A stretch of 5,350 nt of DNA from an uncultured Spirochaetia bacterium. GTDB lineage: Bacteria > Spirochaetota > UBA4802 > JAGODF01. Shown here piece after piece: positions 1 through 5,149 of the stretch; within the stretch, counting starts at the first letter, position 1; every line of letters starts with the position of its first letter. The stretch spans positions 1-5,350 of the forward strand of contig CALCJG010000051.1 of the NCBI GenBank assembly GCA_937967705.1. The letters are read 5' to 3'. Under the pieces are notes generated by a model. It saw only the letters and a program-made list of their open reading frames with translations, was not told where the DNA came from and ran no database searches. A program made the translations under genes and the position numbers.

Positions 1-2
1 CT

Positions 3-794
3 GCTCGACCAGTGGACGCAGGTGATCATGCCGTGGGGGCTCTGGATTTCGCCGGAGGCACTGTTGTCCATATTAACGCAGGTGTGGCGGCCCTGGTGAC
101 TGCCGTGATGATCGGCAGGAGAAAGGGCATAGGTTCCCCGAAATCACCGCACAATCTTCCCTTTGCCATGCTGGGAGCCGGTCTGCTCTGGTTCGGATGG
201 TTCGGTTTCAATGCGGGAAGCGCTCTGGGGGCCAATGAACTGGCGGTTTCGGCCTTCGTGGTTACTCATACCGCGGCGGCAGCGGCAGGGGTTACCTGGA
301 TGCTTCTGGATATGATCCTGGAAAGAATCCCCACGGCACTGGGCGTCATCACTGGGCTCGTGGCGGGCCTGGTGGCCATAACGCCGGCGGCAGGTTTTGT
401 CAGTCCCGTCTCGGCAATCTTTATCGGCATGCTCTCCAGCGGGATATGCTATTTATTTGTCACCAAGGTGAAGGGGAAACTGGGATATGACGACACCCTC
501 GACGCTTTCGGTGTTCATGGTGTGGGCGGCATCGTGGGAGCTCTGGCCACGGGGTTTTTTGCACAGAAATCCATCAACTCAGCCGGGGCGGACGGGCTGT
601 TCTTTGGCAATCCGCATCTGGCCTGGGTTCAGCTTCTGGCCACGCTGGCTACCATAGTCTTCTCCGTTATTGGTACGGTGATACTTTTCAAGGTCGTCGA
701 TCTCCTTGTCGGGATCAGGGTGCCTGAAAGGGATGAATTCGTTGGACTGGACCTCACGCAGCATCACGAGGCCGGTTATACGCTGATGGAATAG
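3..794 (+). CDS. amt: Ammonium channel Amt, C-terminal part (5' end outside the window)
   Basis: Inner-membrane trimeric channel that conducts ammonium/ammonia. The reading frame is open from base 3, so the gene starts upstream; the GTG at 12 is internal and not the true start. The visible part holds the family signature LDFAGGTVVHINAG (bases 42-83), with the Asp and the first pore His (codon 69-71). The second pore His lies in DAFGVHGVGG (codon 516-518). Together these are the twin-His pair, equivalent to His168 and His318 of E. coli AmtB. Several hydrophobic membrane segments follow each other (for example near 165-235, 255-315, 340-470 and 620-710). The cytoplasmic tail GIRVPERDEFVGLDLTQHHE is the conserved region where a P-II protein docks, and the gene for one follows 28 nt downstream. 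The roughly 11 residues before GALDFAGG do not match the usual Trp/Gly-rich stretch well, so that edge is less certain. The family assignment is secure. Confidence 0.96.
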   Translation, partial: ARPVDAGDHAVGALDFAGGTVVHINAGVAALVTAVMIGRRKGIGSPKSPHNLPFAMLGAGLLWFGWFGFNAGSALGANELAVSAFVVTHTAAAAAGVTWMLLDMILERIPTALGVITGLVAGLVAITPAAGFVSPVSAIFIGMLSSGICYLFVTKVKGKLGYDDTLDAFGVHGVGGIVGALATGFFAQKSINSAGADGLFFGNPHLAWVQLLATLATIVFSVIGTVILFKVVDLLVGIRVPERDEFVGLDLTQHHEAGYTLME

Positions 795-822
795 GATGAA
801 CAGGTAATAAGGAGGCCTGCAT

Positions 823-1164
823 ATGAAATACATCATTGCCATAATCCGTCCTCACAAACTTGAGGATGTCAAGAGGGAGCTTCTCAGCGAGGAGGTTCAT
901 CTCATGACGGTCGTGGAAGTGCTCGGATGCGGAAGACAGCAGGGAGTAACTGAGATATACCGGGGTGTTAAAGAAGTGGATAATCTCCTGAAAAAAATCA
1001 AACTTGAGATTGCCGTCAATGATAATTTCGTGGAACGCACTGTGGACGCCATTATGAGGGGCGCCAGGGAAGGAGAAATCGGCGACGGTAAAATCTTCAT
1101 TCTGGATATGCAGGAGTGCATTCGGATACGAACCGGCGAGCGGGGTGGAGAGGCCATCGGTTGA
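823..1164 (+). CDS. glnK: P-II nitrogen regulatory protein, GlnK/GlnB family, lacking Tyr51
   Basis: Small cytosolic trimeric signal protein that reads ATP/ADP and 2-oxoglutarate and controls Amt and other nitrogen targets. The product is 113 residues; the family is about 112. Visible marks are the N-terminal strand [17 protein letters not shown], the T-loop region [14 protein letters not shown] (residues 35-48, with Gln39 and Tyr46 kept), Lys58, the B-loop GEIGDGKIF (about residues 84-92) and the C-terminal RIRTGERG nucleotide-binding region. The position equivalent to Tyr51, uridylylated by GlnD in E. coli, is Glu here (YRGVKEVD). Control by that route is therefore unlikely, and signalling would depend on ligand binding alone. 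The ATG at 823 has a full Shine-Dalgarno, taaggagg at 808-815, seven bases upstream. It follows amt by 28 nt, so the two are almost certainly co-transcribed. I chose glnK over glnB because of the linkage to amt. Confidence 0.95.
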   Translation: MKYIIAIIRPHKLEDVKRELLSEEVHLMTVVEVLGCGRQQGVTEIYRGVKEVDNLLKKIKLEIAVNDNFVERTVDAIMRGAREGEIGDGKIFILDMQECIRIRTGERGGEAIG

Positions 1165-1211
1165 CGCGGGATCCGGGCTGCTGAAATCCGGCAGTCACAT
1201 AGAGGTGTGGC

Positions 1212-1257
1212 GACCCGGTATGGGTCTTTCCCGGCATGTTTATTCTCTTTGAACATG
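1212..1257 (+). terminator. Possible weak terminator or mRNA-end structure after glnK
   Basis: Two adjacent hairpins lie 47 bases past the glnK stop. The first is GACCC (1212-1216), loop GGTAT, GGGTC (1222-1226), followed by only three T. The second is CATGTTTA (1235-1242), a seven-base loop, then TGAACATG (1250-1257), with one G-T pair. Neither has a proper T-tract, so this is not a textbook intrinsic terminator. It may instead protect the 3' end of the message or be coincidence. Confidence 0.3.
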
Positions 1258-1351
1258 AGCTCTCCTTCCGGGCATTAGGGGGGGAGAGATCAAGGTTTAT
1301 TCCGTTCTGGGAAGCCGTCCGAAAAATTTTTCTTAAAGACCGTTAAACCGG

Positions 1352-1384
1352 TTGATTAATTCTCAATGAGGTAGAGTATGTATA
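1352..1384 (+). promoter_or_regulatory. Candidate promoter region for the response regulator gene
   Basis: TTGATT (1352-1357) resembles a -35 box, and the A/T-rich stretch TATGTATA (1377-1384) could contain a -10 box, but the best spacing is about 19 bases and the -10 match is poor. The putative -35 overlaps the palindrome AACCGGTT (1346-1353), a possible operator half. It is the most promoter-like place in this gap, but the evidence is weak. Confidence 0.2.
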
Positions 1385-1386
1385 TG

Positions 1387-1420
1387 CCCGGGCAGAAAGG
1401 GCCTCTGTTTCTGCCGTGGG
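1387..1420 (+). promoter_or_regulatory. Leader hairpin upstream of the REC-REC-GGDEF gene
   Basis: GGCAGAAA (1391-1398) pairs perfectly over eight bases with TTTCTGCC (1408-1415) across a nine-base loop. The stem can extend outward by CCC (1387-1389) with GGG (1418-1420) after a small internal loop. The structure ends 27 bases before the start codon at 1448 and leaves the weak ribosome site exposed. There is no following T-run, so it is not an intrinsic terminator. It could stabilise the leader or bind a regulator, but no known riboswitch class is recognisable. Confidence 0.4.
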
Positions 1421-1447
1421 AATAATCAACTCGGCTGGCAGGCAAAC

Positions 1448-2710
1448 ATGAAAACGGTTCTGCACGTGGATGGCAGTGCGTTCTATACCTCCATACTCCG
1501 GAGGGCTTTCGAGAGTCAGGGATATCGCTACTTGTCCGCCCTGACTATAGGAAAGGCTCTGGATATCCTCGAGGGGGAACAGGTGGATCTCATCGTCGCA
1601 GGGTATGAATTCTCAGACGGAAGCGGGGAGGACCTGCTGAAGAGGGTGGGTGCGGACAGGCATGCAACCATCCCCATTCTCATCATATCCGGGAGTGATT
1701 CCCTGGAGATGCGCCAGAAGATGCTCTCCCTGGGGGCTATCGACTTTATCTCCAAGAACATCTCCTACGAGAGGCTCTGCGATTACATCATACAGATGAA
1801 AAACGAGGAGGTGCTGCAGGAGCAGCTGCTCCAGGCCAGTCTGGCCGTGCTGGATGACAGCGAGACGCAGATACACATGATCAGGAAGATCCTGGAAACC
1901 CAGGGCATCACGGATGTGGGCTATTACAAAACCGGCGGAGATCTCCTGGCCAGCGACAGGGAGTATGGCATCTATCTCATTGACATCATTCTTCCGGACT
2001 GTTCAGGGGAGGAGATAATCCTGAACATTCGCAAAAAACATCCCCGCAGCGTGATCATCGCCATCTCGGCTATCGATCACTACAAGGCCATGTCCAACGT
2101 CCTCGTCTCCGGTGCTGACGACTATATCATCAAGCCTTTCAACGAGATCCTCTTTATGGCCCGAATCAAGGCCAACATGCGCGCCTATACCCTGGTCGGG
2201 GAGATTGAGGCCATGAACGCGGAACTGCGTCAGATGACTCTCATCGACGGACTGACACGACTGTACAATCACAAATATATTCACGAACGGCTAGAAGACG
2301 AAATCGAGGCGGCCCGGCGTTACGGGCGGCATATTGCCATCATCATGCTGGATCTGGACCATTTCAAGGATGTCAATGACCGTTTCGGCCATCAGACGGG
2401 GGACCGCGTCCTGGTTTCCGCTGCTGAAACCATCAATGAGGTCATCCGTGAAGTGGATCTCGTGGGCCGTTACGGGGGGGAGGAATTCATGGTGATACTG
2501 CCCGAAACGGATGCCGAGGGGGCTGCGGTGACGGCGGAAAGGATACGCAAGGCCATCGCTGAGATGAAATTTTCCGAGAAGGATCTGAAGGTCACGGTGA
2601 GTGCCGGGGTTGCAGAGCTCTTCCATGAGGACGCGCTTCATCTGGTTCAGAAGGCCGACAGGCTCCTCTATACGGCCAAGGAAAAGGGGAGAAACCGCGT
2701 AGAATACTGA
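1448..2710 (+). CDS. Response regulator with two receiver domains and a GGDEF diguanylate cyclase domain
   Basis: A 420-residue soluble protein with PleD-like order: REC1 (about 1-120), REC2 (about 131-250), GGDEF (about 262-420). It should make c-di-GMP from two GTP when activated by phosphorylation. REC1 keeps Asp8, Ser81 and Lys103, but the acceptor position in the IVAGYEF strand is Gly52 instead of Asp, so it is probably a non-phosphorylated adaptor. REC2 is complete: Asp136/Asp137, acceptor Asp179 (YLIDIILPD), Ser207 and Lys229-Pro230. The cyclase domain has DLDHFKDVND (302-311), GHQTGD (314-319) and the active-site GGEEF (343-347). RxxD at 334-337, five residues before GGEEF, is the product-inhibition site. 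The ATG at 1448 is preceded only by a weak site, GGCAGG at 1437-1442; it begins exactly at the first receiver strand, which supports it. No histidine kinase partner lies in the window. In Caulobacter PleD it is the second receiver that is degenerate, so the arrangement here is reversed. Confidence 0.93.
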   Translation: MKTVLHVDGSAFYTSILRRAFESQGYRYLSALTIGKALDILEGEQVDLIVAGYEFSDGSGEDLLKRVGADRHATIPILIISGSDSLEMRQKMLSLGAIDFISKNISYERLCDYIIQMKNEEVLQEQLLQASLAVLDDSETQIHMIRKILETQGITDVGYYKTGGDLLASDREYGIYLIDIILPDCSGEEIILNIRKKHPRSVIIAISAIDHYKAMSNVLVSGADDYIIKPFNEILFMARIKANMRAYTLVGEIEAMNAELRQMTLIDGLTRLYNHKYIHERLEDEIEAARRYGRHIAIIMLDLDHFKDVNDRFGHQTGDRVLVSAAETINEVIREVDLVGRYGGEEFMVILPETDAEGAAVTAERIRKAIAEMKFSEKDLKVTVSAGVAELFHEDALHLVQKADRLLYTAKEKGRNRVEY

Positions 2711-2749
2711 GACCGCTTCGCAGGGCAGGAGATGGTACCGGGATGTTTC

Positions 2750-2783
2750 AAAAGCAGGAGGCCCGGATTTTACCGGGCCACCT
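2750..2783 (-). terminator. Intrinsic terminator overlapping the flgF stop codon
   Basis: GGCCCGG (2760-2766) and CCGGGCC (2773-2779) form a perfect seven-base-pair stem around a six-base loop. It is extended by AGG (2756-2758) with CCT (2781-2783) after one A-A mismatch. Read on the minus strand, the stem is followed after two bases by TTTT (2750-2753), which fits termination of the murA-flgF transcript. The TAA stop of flgF lies in the loop (2770-2772). Read on the plus strand no T-run follows closely, so termination of the convergent cyclase gene here would be weaker. Confidence 0.75.
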
Positions 2784-3606
2784 CGTTTATGAGCTTTCCG
2801 AGAGTCTGATCGTGGGTGGTGATGGTTTTCTGATTGGCCTCGTAGCTGCGCTGTACCTCGATCATGTCCACCATCTCCCGAACGATGTTGACGTTGGATT
2901 TTTCCAAGAATCCCTGTATTACTTTGAGGTTTTCCGGGGGCAGGGGCGGGCCGGAAAACTCGGTTTCCCGGAAGAGGCTGTCTCCCTCCTTCTTGATTTC
3001 CCGGATATGCTCGAAGTCCACCAGCTTGAGACGGTCTATCACCACGGGCTGCTGCCATTCGTTGCTGTTCATGCCCACGACATCGCGGGGTTCCAGGGAG
3101 AGGGCCGAATTGACCAGGACCTCGCCCCGCTCGTTGATAATGAAATTGTTCTGCTGCACCCGGATGGGGCCGTTTTCTCCCATCACCATGTAGCCGTTAT
3201 GATTGACCAGGTACCCCTCGTTATTGACGGTAAAGGCGCCGTTGCGGGTGTAGCGCTCCCCGCGCTCGGTGAGCACCGTAAAGAAGCCCCGGCCCTCCAG
3301 GGCGAGGTCGAAGTTGTTTTCCGTCCGCATGAGGCCGCCCTGAACGAACTGAGTGTAAACCTCGTTGACTTCTACACCGGTCCCCAATTTGCCCACAATG
3401 GGCATGGTGTCGTAGGAGCCCTTGGGGGTAATCCCCAGACCGTCGTCGTTTAGCCTGCGAATGATCATGTCCGGGAAGGCTTTCAGAATCGTGAGATCCT
3501 TTTTGAAGGCAGTTTTGTCGGTATTGGCCAGGTTGTTGGCCACGACGTCCATCCGCGCCTCCTGGGCGATCATGCCCGCCGCGCCGGTATATATTCCTCT
3601 CAGCAT
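2770..3606 (-). CDS. flgF: Flagellar basal-body rod protein, FlgF/FlgG family
   Basis: A 278-residue axial protein of the flagellar proximal rod, exported through the flagellar type III apparatus without a cleaved signal peptide. The N-terminal rod motif is MLRGIYTGAAGMIAQEARMD followed by VVANNLANTDKTAFKKD (residues 1-37). The central domain includes NFDLALEGRGFF (98-109) and RYTRNGAF (118-125), typical of FlgF/FlgG. The C-terminal helix includes GFLEKSNVNIVREMVDMIEV then QRSYEANQKTI (232-262), the conserved FlgE/F/G ending. It is longer than enterobacterial FlgF (about 251) or FlgG (about 260), with extra sequence at residues 45-75 (RRLNDDGLG and after) that resembles spirochaetal homologues. 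The ATG at 3606 is chosen over the longer frame from 3693 because homology starts there and AAGGAGG lies at 3618-3624; the longer frame would overlap murA out of phase. It starts one base after the murA stop. No flgG follows; the gene ends in a terminator. FlgF fits better than FlgG, but FlgG or FlhO naming is possible. Confidence 0.9.
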   Translation of the reverse strand: MLRGIYTGAAGMIAQEARMDVVANNLANTDKTAFKKDLTILKAFPDMIIRRLNDDGLGITPKGSYDTMPIVGKLGTGVEVNEVYTQFVQGGLMRTENNFDLALEGRGFFTVLTERGERYTRNGAFTVNNEGYLVNHNGYMVMGENGPIRVQQNNFIINERGEVLVNSALSLEPRDVVGMNSNEWQQPVVIDRLKLVDFEHIREIKKEGDSLFRETEFSGPPLPPENLKVIQGFLEKSNVNIVREMVDMIEVQRSYEANQKTITTHDQTLGKLINEVAR

Positions 3607-3624
3607 ATCAGGGCTTTCCTCCTT
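3607..3624 (-). promoter_or_regulatory. flgF ribosome binding site inside the end of murA
   Basis: On the minus strand AAGGAGG (3624 down to 3618) is followed by 11 bases and then ATG at 3606. The same bases encode the last residues of MurA (KGGKP), and the murA TGA (3610-3608) is separated from the flgF ATG by a single T. This decides the flgF start and implies translational coupling, with ribosomes ending on murA able to restart on flgF. Confidence 0.8.
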
Positions 3625-4876
3625 TCTCCCTCTTAATATCGGCACCCAGGCGGGATAACTTTTCCGATAATTTTTCATAACCCCGGTCGGCATGATAAAT
3701 TCTGCGAATTTCCGTTTTTCCTCGGGCGGCCAGGGCGGCCAGGACCAGGGCTGCGCCGGCCCGGAGATCGGACATCATCACCGTTGCGGATGAGAGTTTT
3801 TTAACGCCGCTTATCACCGCGATATTGCCCTCGATGGTGATCTCGGCACCCATGCGCCGCAGCTCCGGGGCATGAGTGTAGCGGTTTTCAAAGATCGTTT
3901 CAATGAGGACGGAGATCCCCGGAACGGTGCACATCAGGGTCATCATGGGAGCCTGCAGGTCCGTGGGAAAACCGGGATAGGGGAGGGTGCGAATCATGGC
4001 GCCCTTGATTTTTTTACCCGGGGAGAGACGGACCCAGCTCTTGCCCTCCTCCACCGAGAAACCCATCTCCCGGAGGGATTGAAGCAGGGCGCCTATGTGG
4101 GCCGGTTCCGCATCGGTTATTTTAATGTCGCCCCGGGTGACGGCGGCGGCCAGGAGAAAGGTACCCGCCTCGATCCTGTCGGGCATGATGCTGTAGGTGA
4201 CCGGCTGGAGCTTTTTCACGCCCCGTACGCGGATGGTTTCCGTTCCCAGGCCCTCTATCTCCGCACCCATCTTGATGAGGAATTTTCCCAGGTCCACGAT
4301 GTCGGGCTCCATGGCGCATTTTTCCAGAACGGTTTCCCCCTCCGCCAGGACGGCGGCCATGAGCAGATTGGCGGTGGCCCCCACCGATACGTTCCGCATG
4401 ATGTACCGGTTTCCCCTGAGTTTAGGGGCGCGCGCCTTGATGTAGCCGTGCTCTATGGCGATGGAGGCGCCCAGGGACTCGAAGCCGGAGAGATGAATGT
4501 CCACGGGCCGTTCCCCGATGGCGCATCCCCCCGGCAGGGAGACATCGGCCTCCCCGATGCGGGAGAGAAGGGGGCCCATCACATAGATGGAGGCCCGCAT
4601 GGTCTTGACAAGCTCATAGGGGACCTCGGCGTTTTTCAGCCCCCCCACCCGGATCTTCAGGACGTTTTTCTCCGTATCGAAATCGGTGTCGGCCCCCAGG
4701 CAGTTGATAACCTGAATGATGGTCTTGATGTCCATCAGGTCGGGCACGTTTTTCAGCACCGTTTCCCCCTCCGCCAGAAGGCTCGCCACGATGATGGGGA
4801 GGGCGGCGTTCTTGGCGCCGGATATCCTGACCTCACCCTGAAGTTTTTTTCCGCCTTTGATTCGGTATATGTCCAC
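3608..4876 (-). CDS. murA: UDP-N-acetylglucosamine 1-carboxyvinyltransferase MurA
   Basis: Cytosolic enzyme of the first committed step of peptidoglycan synthesis, transferring enolpyruvate from phosphoenolpyruvate to UDP-GlcNAc. At 422 residues it has the usual length (E. coli 419), with the two-domain inside-out barrel repeat pattern. Visible residues are SGAKNAALP with Lys22; TMRAS with Arg94; the catalytic loop PGGCAIGERPVDIH with Cys118 (equivalent to Cys115 of E. coli); GFPTDLQA with general-base Asp306 (equivalent to Asp305); SDLRAG with Asp370 and Arg372; and HADRGYEKL with Arg398. Because the catalytic residue is Cys and not Asp, the enzyme should be fosfomycin-sensitive. It starts with GTG at 4876: MDIYRIKGGKKLQGEV matches the family start, and AAGGAGA at 4884-4890 sits seven bases upstream. 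It heads a minus-strand unit with flgF. Only one murA is seen here; a second copy elsewhere cannot be excluded. Confidence 0.98.
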   Translation of the reverse strand: MDIYRIKGGKKLQGEVRISGAKNAALPIIVASLLAEGETVLKNVPDLMDIKTIIQVINCLGADTDFDTEKNVLKIRVGGLKNAEVPYELVKTMRASIYVMGPLLSRIGEADVSLPGGCAIGERPVDIHLSGFESLGASIAIEHGYIKARAPKLRGNRYIMRNVSVGATANLLMAAVLAEGETVLEKCAMEPDIVDLGKFLIKMGAEIEGLGTETIRVRGVKKLQPVTYSIMPDRIEAGTFLLAAAVTRGDIKITDAEPAHIGALLQSLREMGFSVEEGKSWVRLSPGKKIKGAMIRTLPYPGFPTDLQAPMMTLMCTVPGISVLIETIFENRYTHAPELRRMGAEITIEGNIAVISGVKKLSSATVMMSDLRAGAALVLAALAARGKTEIRRIYHADRGYEKLSEKLSRLGADIKREKGGKP

Positions 4877-4890
4877 GGTTTTATCTCCTT
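4877..4890 (-). promoter_or_regulatory. murA ribosome binding site preceding a GTG start
   Basis: On the minus strand AAGGAGA (4890 down to 4884) is followed by the seven-base spacer TAAAACC and GTG at 4876-4874. The strong site at ideal spacing is what supports a GTG start for MurA; no ATG in this frame gives the family N-terminus. Confidence 0.85.
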
Positions 4891-4961
4891 GCGCAAATGG
4901 GATTTGGGGTTTTTCTGGGGAGCCTCTCCCGCAGTGCGTATCGGCGGGCAGCGGGCCAATT

Positions 4962-4990
4962 ATTTTACCTCGTTGCGGAAAAGAATTTGA
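4962..4990 (-). promoter_or_regulatory. Candidate murA-flgF promoter
   Basis: Read on the minus strand, TAAAAT (4967 down to 4962) matches a -10 box at five of six bases and would give a leader of roughly 80 bases before the murA GTG. The corresponding -35 position (4990-4985, TCAAAT) is poor. A perfect TTGACA lies further upstream (5009-5004), but its own -10 at 17-base spacing, ATTCTT, is poor. Which pair is used, if either, is unclear. Confidence 0.28.
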
Positions 4991-5016
4991 CAGAAAGGGA
5001 TTTTGTCAATTGAAAT
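4987..5016 (+). promoter_or_regulatory. Candidate sigma-70-type promoter for the alpha/beta-hydrolase gene
   Basis: A perfect -35 box TTGACA (4987-4992) is followed by an 18-base spacer and TGAAAT (5011-5016), which matches four of six bases of the -10 consensus. Transcription would start near 5023 and leave a leader of about 127 bases before the ATG at 5150. The -35 box is also the left arm of an inverted repeat whose right arm is TGTCAA at 5004-5009. Confidence 0.4.
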
Positions 5017-5149
5017 AGGGCTCTTCCCGGGGGAAAGGATCATAAAAGGCGGAAAATCACCGAATTGCCCATCACGCCCTGCCGCCGATCCGGTCAGCCC
5101 CTCCGGGGACGGTGATTCCGCGGTGTAATGATATCAGCGATGAGGTTCG

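Larger units (their letters stand above)
1165..1447. other. Intergenic region between glnK and the response regulator gene
   Basis: These 283 bases hold no credible gene: the only ATG-led frames are a handful of codons, such as an eight-codon one at 1255. The region contains several inverted repeats: GACCC/GGGTC at 1212-1226, CATGTTTA/TGAACATG at 1235-1257, the perfect 12-base palindrome GAAAAATTTTTC at 1321-1332, the palindrome AACCGGTT at 1346-1353, and a stronger hairpin at 1387-1420. A direct repeat ATCCGG occurs near 1170 and 1186. I see no sigma-54 type GG/GC pair and no c-di-GMP riboswitch core. The region probably contains the 3' end of the amt-glnK message and the promoter and leader of the downstream gene. 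Confidence 0.6.

Noticed and set aside
3..44. A possible frameshift in amt at the left edge, because residues before GALDFAGG match the family poorly
   Set aside because: No other frame gives a better match, this loop is variable in the family, and too little upstream sequence is available to decide.
1165..1447. A c-di-GMP riboswitch upstream of the cyclase gene
   Set aside because: The conserved GEMM core and paired tetraloop/receptor pattern are not present; only simple hairpins are seen.
2291..3058. A 255-codon open frame on the minus strand spanning the end of the cyclase gene and the flgF 3' end
   Set aside because: It crosses two real genes and a terminator, and its product is low-complexity and unlike any family; it is a shadow of the GGDEF coding sequence.
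2743..3453. A 236-codon open frame on the plus strand opposite flgF
   Set aside because: It is antisense to a clear rod-protein gene, has no recognisable domain, and starts inside the terminator region.
3607..3693. A 29-residue N-terminal extension of the flgF frame
   Set aside because: The extension overlaps murA in another phase and lacks a ribosome site, whereas the start at 3606 has a good Shine-Dalgarno and matches the family N-terminus.
3872..4990. A 372-codon open frame on the plus strand opposite murA
   Set aside because: It lies antisense to an unmistakable murA, has a His/Gly/Asp-rich composition with no family motif, and is explained by the high G+C third positions of murA.
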